64,000 nt of DNA from DAIDKA01 sp963708865 (GTDB lineage Bacteria > Pseudomonadota > Gammaproteobacteria > Steroidobacterales > Steroidobacteraceae). Below are positions 49,232-58,111 of this stretch, in pieces. Position numbers and translations under genes: made by a program. Numbering within the stretch: position 1 is the first letter of the stretch; the number at the start of each line of letters is the position of its first letter. Location of the stretch: the NCBI GenBank assembly GCA_963708865.1, contig CAVPUC010000009.1, forward strand, positions 245,842-309,841, in the 5' to 3' direction. The notes under the pieces are model-generated. The model saw only the letters and a program-made list of their open reading frames with translations, did not search any database and was not told where the DNA came from.

Positions 49232-49499
49232 ATCCCAGGTCACCCCTAGTCGGCCGCGACCCTCGCGCGATCGGCAAGCTGCCGGCAGCCTCAAGGCGAC
49301 GAACGATATATGGCGCCACCATCCACCCGCCGCCTTGGGTAAACACCAACGGCGCCGACTTCGGGAAACTCTCTGTTGCGCGGGGCCCTCGGAAACTGTC
49401 GATCGCCAACAAACGCTTGCCGATTTCGGCAGGTTCCGTGAGCGCCAGATGATGCAAGGCCTCCACGCCTTGAACATCGATCAATCGGTGTCGCGTCAT
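49209..49499 (-). CDS. Doubtful small open frame
   Basis: A 96-residue frame starting MTRHRLIDVQGVEALHHLA. It begins two nucleotides after a PAS-fragment stop. The first 25 residues look natural, the rest is basic and unlike any family I know. It ends inside the right inverted repeat. May be a decay product of a larger sensor gene. Confidence 0.25.
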   Translation of the reverse strand: MTRHRLIDVQGVEALHHLALTEPAEIGKRLLAIDSFRGPRATESFPKSAPLVFTQGGGWMVAPYIVRRLEAAGSLPIARGSRPTRGDLGSSRFSVQ

Positions 49500-49500
49500 A

Positions 49501-49907
49501 CTACTTCCCCAGGAGATAGGCGCACTCAGTACCGTCGTGCTCGATGTAATTGGCCAAGGCGACAACGGGAATTGAGCGATCGTCGCGATGCCGTGCCGAG
49601 CACTGCTTACGCAGCGTCCCATGTGCCTTCAGTGGGTTCCACCAATCGGGCCACGCGGCAGGGGCCAGTTCAATGGTGATTTCATGGATGGTGCGATCCA
49701 ACAACTGTTCGTGCGAATAGCCAAGAAAGCAAGAAAGCGACAGCTGGCATCGATAACATATTGGATTTTCCCGCCAGCGGTGATCTGGAAAAGCGGAGCG
49801 GGTGCCCGATCAGCAGTAACCGTCGGCGCCCGCAGCGCATCTTCTGCGCGGCGTTTGTCGGCAGTAGGGTAGGCGGACGCCATAGCCTTCGGTGAGGTCG
49901 ACATCAA
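49501..49907 (-). pseudogene. PAS-domain fragment, frameshifted
   Basis: Two frames combine to a PAS-like segment: LFQITAGGKIQYVIDASCRF, then GYSHEQLLDRTIHEITIE, WPDWWNPLKAHGTLRKQC and IPVVALANYIEHDGTECAYL. It lacks any output domain. The frames change near 49722-49740. Probably the remnant of a histidine kinase or diguanylate cyclase near the end of the signalling island. Confidence 0.55.
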
Positions 49908-50110
49908 AGACTGGGTCCAAAGAGAAGTCGCAGGTCAGCGTCTGGCCAGCGGCAGTGCTGGCGCAGCTCCTCCTCGTGCGCATGGCAGTCTCGCCATTCT
50001 CGTCTGCTCTTCGTCTCTCATCGGGTGCGCCACAAAGGTTCCGACTGCTACCAGGGGCACCACTATCATCGGTTCAGTTTGATGGTGTAACTGTCGCACG
50101 CAGCACGAAC
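49908..50110. other. Intergenic stretch
   Basis: No gene-like frame or structure was recognised. Confidence 0.4.
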
Positions 50111-50620
50111 TTAATCCAGTTGCACAGCGGCTTCATTCTTGAGGCGCACCATGTAGTGGGCGTCCACCAACGCGCCGTCTCTGATTGCGTACTGCCGCCC
50201 GGTACCCTCGATGATAAACCCGTGCTTCTTGTAGATCGCGATGGCGGCGTGATTGTCCGTATACACCTGCAATTCAATGCGGGTAATGTTTGCCCACCGG
50301 TCGCATACATCAACGGCGGCCGCGATCAGTGCCGATCCTACGCCTTTGCCGCGCCCCGACGACTTCACAGCGACACCGAGCGTGGCGACATGCCGTCTGC
50401 GCGCTCGCGAGAGCATGTCAATTCCGGTGTGCCCGAGGATTTCTTCACCGTTCACGGCGACCAAGCTCGTGTGACCGGGTCTCGTCAAGAGGCTTTGCCA
50501 TTGATCGCCCGCCGGGTACGGAAGTTGTAGCGTGTTCGCATATGCTTCCTGGTTGGCATATAGCTCGCAAATCTTAGGAAGATCCTGGGACCTCATCAAC
50601 CGAATCGATGTCTCTGGCAC
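50111..50620 (-). CDS. GNAT family N-acetyltransferase
   Basis: A 169-residue GNAT protein. The acetyl-CoA pyrophosphate-binding loop is in LGVAVKSSGRGKGVGSAL (motif A, R/QxxGxG/A). A late motif B is YTDNHAAIAIYKKHGF. The substrate is unknown; such genes are common in accessory DNA. The start is a GTG at 50620 (GTGCCAGAG). Confidence 0.88.
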   Translation of the reverse strand: MPETSIRLMRSQDLPKICELYANQEAYANTLQLPYPAGDQWQSLLTRPGHTSLVAVNGEEILGHTGIDMLSRARRRHVATLGVAVKSSGRGKGVGSALIAAAVDVCDRWANITRIELQVYTDNHAAIAIYKKHGFIIEGTGRQYAIRDGALVDAHYMVRLKNEAAVQLD

Positions 50621-50904
50621 AACCCGCTCCAGTCAGCCACTGCCCGGACAGCGTTTGCATATCGCATCGCACCATCTACAGCAATGCTGCTATAGACTCC
50701 ACCTTCGGCATCCGCGTGTCACCGTCCCCAGAAACGTCGTTGATCCGACAGTGCCGATCCGGATACATGCCGATCACTATTGCCGCCGGCACAATGATGG
50801 CCCTACTCGACGGCTCAGTGTGACCCTACTTGCCGCTCGCCGATGACCGCTTTCGGGCAACGAGAATCTCAAAGTTCACCGCCAACGTAGCTCGTGGAGC
50901 GTCT
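50621..50904. other. Intergenic stretch
   Basis: About 285 nt without a supported gene. It lies between a GNAT gene and a secreted glycosidase on the same strand. Confidence 0.4.
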
Positions 50905-52029
50905 TCAACGGTTCGGATTGAGGTCTCGAAATGTATTGAGTGATTCGAGCATGAGGACGCTCGGTGCATCCGTCTTGCCCCTTAGATCATCCGGAGTGAG
51001 GCTCCAGAAATGGGCAAGCCACCCGCTTGCCGTTGCGCGCGAGCGACGAAGAAAGTCTGCATATTCTTTGGAAGTGCAATGCAGCGGAAACGTTTCCTCG
51101 ACCACTATCGGCTTGCCGATTCTGTAGTGTTTAAGGGCCTCAAGCGCGAGGTCTATCCGCCCTGTTGCGGGATACATGTGAACCGCAACGAAGTCTACCT
51201 CCGGCGCAATGGCGGCTGGCGCAATCGGCATGTTCTCAGGCTTGACGCCGTCGATCCAGATCATGCCTAGGGTGATCGCGTGCCGCCTATCATGCTTATG
51301 AATGGCATCCGTCAACTGCCGTACCCACGCCCGCGCAATATCAGTCGCGGTACGCCCAGCCGGCTCAAGATTGATGTACTCGACGTAGCGTAGGCCTTCC
51401 AGCTCCGAAGGGTGGGTCCATTGACCGGCCGACCTGTGCTCCGTCGAAACGAGCGGCTCGTTCATTAGGTTGTAGGCAAAAACGCCGCGGTGGCTTGCGC
51501 CGGCACTCGCGATTGCTTCCCAAAATTCGCTTTGTACACCCCAGCGATCTCGTTCAGAGAGATTGTTGTACCACTGAGGCACGTCACGCGCTCGAAACGT
51601 CCCCAGACCGGTGATGTCCAAGTAAATGTCCATCGATTCGGCGAGATCGATCAGGCTCTCGAGCCGAGCTAGGGACATTCGGTTCGGTTTGCCTGGCGCA
51701 TCCATGAACTTTGCGAATTGCAGATTTACTCGTACGACGTTCGCGCCGAGGAGCCTCATTTCGCGGAAGTCGCGTTCGATTTTCGCCCAGCCTTCCGATC
51801 CCGCGTCGTTCCAATAGTCCTCGATGAGCCGGAACCGTTCGTCGCGCGAATAGTTGAATCCCCATGGGATGAAAGCACTGCCAGTAGAGGAAAGCACGAA
51901 ACCCGAGTCGCCCTTGTTTACAGTGACCCAGGATGGCGGGGCAGCGCGCGTCACTGGCACACCAATGAGGTATGCAAGAAAAACAGCGGCTCCGAGCCGA
52001 TACAGCGAATTAGCCAAGAATCCGACCAT
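50905..52029 (-). CDS. Secreted GH5-like glycoside hydrolase
   Basis: A 374-residue exported protein. A signal peptide (about 1-33, hydrophobic core LGAAVFLAYLIGV, cut near RAAPP) is followed by a (beta/alpha)8 barrel of the cellulase/GH5 type: GFNYSRDERF, LGANVVRVNLQFA, the acid/base Glu in YNLMNEP and the nucleophile Glu in KPIVVEETFP. An endo-glycanase or mannosidase role is plausible, but the substrate cannot be named. The start is the ATG at 52029; earlier in-frame GTGs at 52086 lack a usable ribosome site. Confidence 0.78.
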   Translation of the reverse strand: MVGFLANSLYRLGAAVFLAYLIGVPVTRAAPPSWVTVNKGDSGFVLSSTGSAFIPWGFNYSRDERFRLIEDYWNDAGSEGWAKIERDFREMRLLGANVVRVNLQFAKFMDAPGKPNRMSLARLESLIDLAESMDIYLDITGLGTFRARDVPQWYNNLSERDRWGVQSEFWEAIASAGASHRGVFAYNLMNEPLVSTEHRSAGQWTHPSELEGLRYVEYINLEPAGRTATDIARAWVRQLTDAIHKHDRRHAITLGMIWIDGVKPENMPIAPAAIAPEVDFVAVHMYPATGRIDLALEALKHYRIGKPIVVEETFPLHCTSKEYADFLRRSRATASGWLAHFWSLTPDDLRGKTDAPSVLMLESLNTFRDLNPNR

Positions 52030-52473
52030 TGCAGATCCACCGTCTCCAAGCAGCCTTGTGGCATGACTCACCACGGTCTCTATCACCTACCTCCCCAATG
52101 CCTCCAATGACGCACGATCTCCGACGATCATCAGGCCGTTCTCGCGACCTAAGTATGTATGGACCCACAGTGGTGTCGAGTCGTTGTTCAAGAGATCAAC
52201 CGATTAATTAGACGCCATCACAAAGGCATAGCTCAGCGAGTTCCCGTCATCCCTAGCCTCGAATGTCACCATAGTATTTCAGCCCGTGAACGGCAGCTAT
52301 CCGGAGCTCAATTTGGACGTGTTAGTGCCCGGTACTGGCCGACCTGAGACGATCTAACAGCGCATTAACCGGGTGCGTTGCGCCTCGGTTGTATCCGCCG
52401 CCACCCTCTTGAGCACAAATCCATGCCGCAGTGGCACCCGCGCGCCGTAGGACAAGACGTTTTGGCTGAACAG
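52030..52473. other. Intergenic stretch with a possible degenerate attC end
   Basis: About 440 nt without a gene. On the minus strand a GTTAGAT core (52358-52352), preceded by CGGTTAATGCGCT, resembles the 3' end of an attC site, but no matching first half could be set, so it is only a hint. Confidence 0.3.
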
Positions 52474-53406
52474 TCACTGGGTCCGGGGCCGCGCCTTGGC
52501 CAGAGCCTCATCCAGCATCTTGACGAGGGCCGCTCGATCGTAGGTGTAGGGTTGACCCTCATTCAACTGCACCAGCTGTTCGATCTGCTTCTTGATCGTC
52601 ATTTCCGCCTCGCCCTGGTTTGGCACCACCAGGTAGCGGCGCTTTGGATTGGGTTCGAACAACGCCCGTTCAGTCGCCACGGCCACTTCGTCCGGCTTCT
52701 TGTACTGCCTGCGATCGGCAAACGACGCCTTAATGCCGAGTCGTTCTGCCGCGCTCTTCCCAATCTGCGAATCATAGTTGCCCGGCTCGATGACACTGAC
52801 TTTGACGCCAAGCGGAGCCATCTCTTCTGCAAGTGAATCGGTAAACGACTCGACGGCGTGCTTGCTCATCTGATACGCGGTCACATTTTCATTCGCCAGA
52901 ATCCCACTTATAGAGCCGATGGTCGTGATGCGTCCCTGCTGGGCAATGATCAGCGGCATGAGGGCCTTTGTCACCCGATAGGGGCCGTACAGATTCACAG
53001 CCATCACCAGGTCGAACTCCTCTGGCTTAGTGGTGGCAACGTCGCCGAGCGTCGCGACCCCGGCATTGTTGACGAGTCCATACAGGCCGCGGCCGCCTTT
53101 GGTGATGGTCGCAACGGCCGCGTCGATATCCTGCAGGTTGGTCACGTCGAGGCGAATCGGCTGGACGTTTGGCAGTGCCCCGAGGGCCTTGAGGTCCGCC
53201 TCCTTGCGCGCCCCCGCGTAAACGAAATAGCCATCCGCCACCAGCCGCTCGGTAATCTTGCGGCCAATTCCGGTGCTGGCACCGGTGACCAGCACCGCCT
53301 GCTGGTGCTTTGTTGCAGAGGATTGCGCCTCACCCACCATTGGCGAGGCAGCGAAGATTGTCAGAAGCGCTGCAACACCGATCGGTGCACGGAGTCGGGT
53401 CTTCAT
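52474..53406 (-). CDS. Short-chain dehydrogenase with signal peptide
   Basis: A 310-residue SDR with a signal peptide (MKTRLRAPIGVAALLTIF, cut near GEAQS), the NAD(P)-binding TGASTGIG, catalytic Ser in GSISG and the YQMSK motif (Tyr/Lys). An exported SDR is unusual, because cofactor is not available outside the cytoplasm unless the protein is folded and exported holo. The start ATG at 53406 has AAGGAAA eight bases upstream; a start nine codons earlier is less likely. Substrate unknown. Confidence 0.8.
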   Translation of the reverse strand: MKTRLRAPIGVAALLTIFAASPMVGEAQSSATKHQQAVLVTGASTGIGRKITERLVADGYFVYAGARKEADLKALGALPNVQPIRLDVTNLQDIDAAVATITKGGRGLYGLVNNAGVATLGDVATTKPEEFDLVMAVNLYGPYRVTKALMPLIIAQQGRITTIGSISGILANENVTAYQMSKHAVESFTDSLAEEMAPLGVKVSVIEPGNYDSQIGKSAAERLGIKASFADRRQYKKPDEVAVATERALFEPNPKRRYLVVPNQGEAEMTIKKQIEQLVQLNEGQPYTYDRAALVKMLDEALAKARPRTQ

Positions 53407-53585
53407 GAAGGTTTCCTTGCTTTGTTTCCACACAGCCGCCGCCCTTTGAGTCCTACGGGCGATGGTCGCACATTCAACTGTTACGCATCGTCTTCAAACG
53501 CTGATTCGTCCTCGCCATGCGCGAACCGGCAGGAGTTGACCCGCTGCTGACGGTCGTGACTGACTGCTATGCGACGCTCTAATCG

Positions 53586-54053
53586 TCAGCCGGTACGGGA
53601 TCGCTTCCATTCCATATAACGCGATCGAGGCGACGCCTGCTGCTCCTGTGGCCTCTCGGCGGCCGTAAAGCCTGCGGCAGCGTATAGCGAAATAGCGACG
53701 CTATTATCCTCATTCACGTTCAGATTGACGCGATCGGCAGTTGCCCGGTAGACCAGCTCTTGCAAGAACGTTCGGCCGTGTCCTCGGTCGCGGTGCAGGG
53801 GGCAAACTATGAATGTGGCCAAATGCTGCCGTTTCTATGGCTTATCCAAAACCTGGCCGAACGCCATGACGGATCCGCCTAATACCATTAAGTACGCGGT
53901 CCGCGCCGCGAACCTGATGGTACTAGGCAGGGTTGAGAGATCGATTGGAAGCGCGACCTGCGTGCCGGCCCAGCGCTCACACTCCTCAGCCGTGCGAATC
54001 CACGAGACCACGATCGTGAGATCTTCCAGCGTGGCAGAACGTATGGCGTACAT
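53586..54053 (-). pseudogene. GNAT acetyltransferase with in-frame stop
   Basis: The frame MYAIRSATLEDLTIVVSWIR...FGQVLDKP is followed by TAG (53835-53837) and then continues in the same frame as KRQHLATFIVCPLHRDRGHG (motif A), NEDNSVAISLYAAAGF (motif B). A nonsense mutation has split an otherwise complete GNAT gene of 155 codons. Its ATG overlaps the stop of the preceding GNAT by one base (TGATG), so the two are likely one bicistronic cassette. Confidence 0.8.
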
Positions 54054-54520
54054 CAGGCCTCACCTGCTTCGTTCTGTGGTAGGAGTTCCAACTTCTCATC
54101 GCCGTGCGCATCCAACGTACCCGTGGATCGCCAACCGAGATGTCGGTAAAAGCCGTATGACCTATGGTCTGGATTCTTGGAGCATCCGAGAATCAGGCGT
54201 TTAAATCCGATGGATCGCAGATTCGCCACAACGTGCGACAGGAGCGTTTTCCCTATTCCGAGACCCTCGTAATCCGGCAGCAAAGCCAGAACTTCAATCT
54301 CACCCGTATGCCTGTCGCCGTAGCAATAGCCGACGATCCGGTTGCCATCTATGCAAACGTATCCGATGATGCGCCCTTCCTCGATCTGTTTCGCCCCGGA
54401 CTCTGCCGTTATCCCATATGAAGCAAGTCGAGGGGCGGTAATCGCGTTCTCACGGGTCATTCCGCGGAGAACTATGCACTCCCCGGTGTCCGAAGGAACT
54501 GCGAGTCGATAATGAAACAT
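54053..54520 (-). CDS. GNAT family N-acetyltransferase
   Basis: A 155-residue acetyltransferase with motif A LLPDYEGLGIGKTLLSHV and a later SYGFYRHLGWRSTG. Substrate unknown. It begins 17 nt after the attC core site GTTTGCC, with AGAGGA upstream, which is typical of a gene cassette. It overlaps the broken GNAT gene downstream by one base. Confidence 0.88.
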   Translation of the reverse strand: MFHYRLAVPSDTGECIVLRGMTRENAITAPRLASYGITAESGAKQIEEGRIIGYVCIDGNRIVGYCYGDRHTGEIEVLALLPDYEGLGIGKTLLSHVVANLRSIGFKRLILGCSKNPDHRSYGFYRHLGWRSTGTLDAHGDEKLELLPQNEAGEA

Positions 54521-54536
54521 GGAAATCCTCTACGAG

Positions 54537-54596
54537 GGCAAACCCATGGATTAAGCCGCGCCACGAGGCGGCGTCGGCTTCAATGAATTGTTAGAC
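54537..54596 (-). other. attC site of integron type (59-base element)
   Basis: 60 bp. R'' is GTCTAAC (overlapping the TAA of the VOC gene), then AATTCATTGAAGCCGACGCC, a short loop, GGCGCGGCTTAATCC, and the core site GTTTGCC at the other end. The imperfect hairpin AAGCCGACGCC / GGCGCGGCTT and the overall length match the classical attC of aadA-type cassettes. The R' core is degenerate (GTTTGCC in place of GTTRRRY). Confidence 0.85.
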
Positions 54597-54974
54597 CACC
54601 TCTGGCGAATCTATAACTGCCTCAACCCTGTGGCCGTCCGGATCTATCAAGAATGCCGCATAATAGTAGGGTCCATATTTTAGCCGAAGTCCGGGTTGCC
54701 CATTGTCCTGCCCACCGATCCGCAATGCGGCCGAGTGAAAGGCATCTACCGCCGCTCTGGACGGCGCGGCGAATGCCAAATGAAACCCAGCGCCGGGCGG
54801 CGAATGATCAGTCTTAAGGTTTAGCAAGAGGAAGTCCTGGTTATCAATCAAGCCATAGCCAATTGATTTCTCGCCATCGAACACTCGGCGAAATCCAAGG
54901 GCGCTCAATGCCGCGTCGTAGAACGCGCCGGATAACGCCAAATCTCGAACACCAAAGGAGATGTGGTGAAGCAT
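54591..54974 (-). CDS. VOC family (glyoxalase/bleomycin-resistance-like) protein
   Basis: A 127-residue single VOC module: HHISFGVRDLALSGAFYDAA at the start and a C-terminal YAAFLIDPDGHRVEAVID. A metal-ligand set is plausible (His3/His4 and Glu near the end). Function could be a small-molecule-modifying or binding protein. Flanked on both sides by attC sites, so it is a single-gene cassette. The ATG at 54974 lies eight bases after the GTTAGGC core. Confidence 0.85.
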   Translation of the reverse strand: MLHHISFGVRDLALSGAFYDAALSALGFRRVFDGEKSIGYGLIDNQDFLLLNLKTDHSPPGAGFHLAFAAPSRAAVDAFHSAALRIGGQDNGQPGLRLKYGPYYYAAFLIDPDGHRVEAVIDSPEVV

Positions 54975-54981
54975 ACTAATG

Positions 54982-55065
54982 GCCTAACGAAAAAATGGAC
55001 CGGTGCGCCGCAACGGTACAATGGGTAGTTTATTCACGGCGCGTCCGCTCAATCGCATGTCAAGC
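54982..55065 (-). other. attC-like site between GNAT and VOC cassettes
   Basis: 84 bp. The core site GTTAGGC (54988-54982) fits the GTTRRRY rule exactly. The opposite end GCTTGAC overlaps the stop TGA of the GNAT gene, as at the neighbouring attC. Between them GGACGCGCCG and CGGCGCACCGGTCC form an imperfect hairpin. Confidence 0.65.
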
Positions 55066-55542
55066 CTCGTTTAGTCCGCGTCGCATAAGCGCGTTTGGGA
55101 CGATGACTCCGAAACATTCTGGGTAGCGTTGTTCCACAACAATGAAGCCGAACTTTCTAAAGAAAGGCTGCGCGGTTTGGCTCACGTCAGACGTCAGTAT
55201 ATGGGCATTGAGTAGCGTGGCTTCCCCAAATAATCGGTTCATCAAAATGGATCCAATGCCACGCCGTGGATGCTCTCCGGAGACATAGAAATGATCAATG
55301 TAACCGCTTGATTGAATATCGGCATAACCGACAAGCACGCCATTCAATTCCGCTACAAATGGGTTAATTGCGCGGATTTTACGTTCCCACCGAACCTGGT
55401 CCAAGTCCCGCGGCGCCCACGCCTCAACCTGCTCGGATGTGTAGTCGCCACTGGCGACAAGATGAATCGCCGAGTAGAAGATCTCAAATAGGGCTGGCTC
55501 CTCTCCCGGCTTGTAGCGGCGTATGTTGATGTTTTCGAACAT
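55060..55542 (-). CDS. GNAT family N-acetyltransferase
   Basis: A 160-residue acetyltransferase with motif A YVSGEHPRRGIGSILMNRLF, a preceding FVAELNGVLVGYADIQ, and FFRKFGFIVVEQR. Substrate unknown. ATG at 55542, ten bases after a GTTAGAC core site. The end overlaps the next attC. Confidence 0.88.
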   Translation of the reverse strand: MFENINIRRYKPGEEPALFEIFYSAIHLVASGDYTSEQVEAWAPRDLDQVRWERKIRAINPFVAELNGVLVGYADIQSSGYIDHFYVSGEHPRRGIGSILMNRLFGEATLLNAHILTSDVSQTAQPFFRKFGFIVVEQRYPECFGVIVPNALMRRGLNEA

Positions 55543-55552
55543 GCCGGTCTAA

Positions 55553-55559
55553 CTATTGA
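55553..55559 (-). other. attC core site GTTAGAC before a cassette gene
   Basis: GTTAGAC fits GTTRRRY and lies ten bases before the GNAT start, the usual place of a cassette junction. A matching first half and hairpin further upstream (55560-55803) are not clear, although inverted pieces such as CCGCCAG/CTGGCGG occur there. Confidence 0.5.
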
Positions 55560-55803
55560 TTGGGCGACGGAAGTGTCTTGATGAAGCGCAAAACATGGGC
55601 ATTAGGTTACTGCAGGCTGCGAGTGACAGCTAAGTGGCAACGAGTCCACTACACCCACCGTCAGCTCTGGGCCGGAGAGCGCCGAATTGAACCTCTGAAA
55701 GCCGCCGTTCGGCGAAGCTCCGCCAGAATCCCGGTACTGCACCCCTGGCGGACCCCCTCGACCGGCTGATATGCGGCTTACGGTGACGCAGCACAGGCGC
55801 TGC

Positions 55804-56553
55804 TTAGCCTGTAGCGTCCTTTGTTGTACCAAGGAAACGGACGGTTAGCCGTGTCTCCGCGAGCCGCCCATCAATCAGCCCTACTCGATAGGCACCGGCA
55901 TCACCCCGTGAGGCCACGGCTTCGATCAACTCCTGTCCCCTGAAGTGAAGCGCGGCTCCGTCATCGACGGCATATCCCCCCGCGAGTCTCTCGCTAATCA
56001 GCCGATGGTACGTCGGCCGGCGCTCGGGTTCGCCGTCGTAGTGAGGGCAGGCAGATCCTTTTAGGAGGCCCAATCCGTCTCTGAGTGCCTGCAGTTTCCC
56101 AAACGAATCAGAAACACCGCCTTCAAACCAGCAAATCATCCCGGCACTTAGACCGGCGAGCACAATGCCATTGTTCAGCGCATTTTTCAGCAAAACGTCA
56201 ATTCCATGAGTACGCCATATCGCGAGTAGGTTTGCGGTATTTCCTCCACCGACATAGACGATGTCTTGCTCCGCTAGAAAGCCCTCTAGATCTGCCGTCG
56301 ACGCAGGCCTTCGCTCTAATGGACCGCCGAATAACGTCAAGTCGGTCGGAATAGCCCGCCCAGCAAACGCTCGGTAAAACCGCGTTATATAATTGGCAGA
56401 ATCTCCGCTGGCAGTGGGTATGAAACATATTCGCGCGGGCTGCCGCCGTGACAGCGATAGCAGGAATTCATCCAACAGCGGATTGTCTGGCTCCATGGAG
56501 AAGCCGCCGCCACCCATCGCTAGAATACTTCCTTGGGTCTGATCAACGTTCAT
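55804..56553 (-). CDS. Peptidase S51 / dipeptidase E-like protein
   Basis: A 249-residue serine peptidase of the PepE/cyanophycinase type. The nucleophile Ser is in GLSAGMICWF, the catalytic His in CPHYDGEPE, and FIPTASGDSANYI and YVGGGNTANLLAIW are family blocks. Expected to cleave Asp-X dipeptides or related substrates in the cytoplasm. The ATG at 56553 (or two codons earlier, 56559) is chosen with GGGAT upstream. The frame to 56652 is non-coding. Confidence 0.85.
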   Translation of the reverse strand: MNVDQTQGSILAMGGGGFSMEPDNPLLDEFLLSLSRRQPARICFIPTASGDSANYITRFYRAFAGRAIPTDLTLFGGPLERRPASTADLEGFLAEQDIVYVGGGNTANLLAIWRTHGIDVLLKNALNNGIVLAGLSAGMICWFEGGVSDSFGKLQALRDGLGLLKGSACPHYDGEPERRPTYHRLISERLAGGYAVDDGAALHFRGQELIEAVASRGDAGAYRVGLIDGRLAETRLTVRFLGTTKDATG

Positions 56554-56844
56554 TGGCATCCCGAACCAAACATGTGTCCAAACTCTTTGCCGTGAGAGGC
56601 AGCAATGGCACTGAGGAGGGCTTCGCGCGCAATCCGCCCGTTTGTGCATCACTTTGCGACCACGGAACCGAGTCTACCCGACAACCTCCAACGGCGGCTT
56701 TGGGTCTCTTCGCCACCTCTGCTGAACGACCGTTCCGGCCCGAAAGCCGTCCGATACCCACCCCAAACCAGCCGGTCGCTCGAATGAGCCTCCGGTCGGC
56801 GGGTCGTGACCCCAAAGCGGACGACACGAATGACCACTTCCGCC
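56554..56844. other. Spacer of GC-rich inverted pieces
   Basis: About 290 nt. No gene. Short repeats such as GACCCGCCGACC and CCGGCTGG with partial complements suggest structured non-coding DNA of the kind also present at 58140-58430. Confidence 0.35.
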
Positions 56845-57528
56845 TTATCCAAAATGCTGAGGCTGATCAATCAGCCCTAATACTTCGGGCAAAGCAGAAA
56901 TTACCGGTCCTGGAGGTGGCTCCAGATCGCTTGGCCAGGTCATTCCGCAACTGAACCAAGCTGTTTTCATACCCGCCGCATGCGCGCCTAGAACATCGGC
57001 AACAGGGTTGTCGCCCACAAAGAGGCATTCTCCGGTCTGCATTTTCAACCGGCTTGCGGCCAGCTTGAAAATGGCCTCCTCGGGCTTACGGATCCCTTCC
57101 GCTTCGGAGATCAGTACTACGTCGACCAACTCCCGCAGTCCTAAGACCTCAATTGTACGCGATTGGAAATCAGTCTCACCATTCGTGACTATCCCTATCG
57201 ACAGACCCCTCAAGCGGATCGCCGAGAGAGTATGGGCCATTCCCGGGAAGGATCGCGCGAACTGACACCGTCGACTGCGATAGTCCAACAACAGTTCGTC
57301 CGCTGCAGTTGCGTCCCCGCCGAACGACGACAAGATCTCAGGATATACCAGTGATTTGGGAACGTGACCTCGTTTGTCCAACGCTAAGAACTTGTCGCGC
57401 CAGACGTTGAATCCTGCCACGCCAAGCCGGTCACCGAAACGTGAATACTGGTTCTGGAGGAAGTTGGCCAAGGAATTGTTTCGATCAAACAGCGTTTCAT
57501 CCAGGTCGAAAATAACGGCAGCAACCAT
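56845..57528 (-). CDS. HAD superfamily hydrolase (subfamily IA)
   Basis: A 227-residue phosphatase of the YjjG/phosphoglycolate type. Motif I is DLDETLFD, motif II VTNGE, motif III Lys in RKPEEAIF, and motif IV GDNPVADVLGA. A cap domain lies between motifs I and II. The likely substrate is a nucleotide or sugar phosphate. The ATG at 57528 is the only plausible start. Confidence 0.9.
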   Translation of the reverse strand: MVAAVIFDLDETLFDRNNSLANFLQNQYSRFGDRLGVAGFNVWRDKFLALDKRGHVPKSLVYPEILSSFGGDATAADELLLDYRSRRCQFARSFPGMAHTLSAIRLRGLSIGIVTNGETDFQSRTIEVLGLRELVDVVLISEAEGIRKPEEAIFKLAASRLKMQTGECLFVGDNPVADVLGAHAAGMKTAWFSCGMTWPSDLEPPPGPVISALPEVLGLIDQPQHFG

Positions 57529-57589
57529 GTGATTATCTTAGCGTATCGAACGGTAGCAAAAGGGACGTAGTTTGACCCCCAGCCGTCAA

Positions 57590-57611
57590 TGCCCGAGGAC
57601 CCTCTCGGGCA
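57590..57611. repeat. Perfect 8-bp hairpin
   Basis: TGCCCGAG / CTCGGGCA with loop GACCCT, in the spacer between the HAD gene and a broken lipoprotein gene. No T-run follows on either strand, so it is not a standard terminator. It may belong to an attC-like site. Confidence 0.5.
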
Positions 57612-57655
57612 GGCTAGGGTCGCGGCACGGATTCGTTGGCGGGGACACTACTTGA

Positions 57656-58111
57656 TCAACGAGCCCGGTGGTGGAACGCAGCACCGCAGATTGCGGGTTT
57701 CCGAAGAACTTCAAACTCGGCGTTGTGGAACTGCGTGTACGCCCTTTCTCCCAATTCAATAGCAGCGGCTCTAGATCCAAACTGTCTTGGCTCGGTGAAT
57801 ACCCATCCAACGGATTCGGGTATGGTTCATGACGCACGCCACAAAGGTCGGTCGTTCCTGCTCAGAAATGCATACTGGACCCAGATTCAGATGATGGCCA
57901 CGCACTGCGGGCCGAGGAATTCGCTCCTCGGAAATACTGTTTGACTCGAGGCGGTCTCCAGAACCTTCCGGCTTAGCGATTGCTGCAATTGTGTGAAAGA
58001 ACCGTTCGGTCTCGTGGGGCCGAACACTAGGTAAAACTCGAATGCTGTGTCGCTCGACCCACATGCAACCAACATCGTGAGGCACAGAGGAACTAGTACG
58101 GACTTTTTCAT
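57656..58111 (-). pseudogene. Small lipoprotein gene with three frame changes
   Basis: The first frame gives MKKSVLVPLCLTMLVACGSS (lipobox LVAC) and on to GPQCVAI, then a stop. The natural continuation is found in a second frame (SSESGSSMHF), a third (SEQERPTFVACVMNHT) and again the first frame (PESVGWVFTEPRQFGSR, HNAEFEVLRKP, ending at TGA 57656). Three single-base gains near 57890, 57863 and 57835 restore a 150-residue protein. The later part has no ATG and is easy to miss. Family unknown. Confidence 0.55.

Noticed and set aside
49681..49700. ATCCAAC as an attC end
   Set aside because: Lies inside a PAS-like frame with no partner or hairpin.
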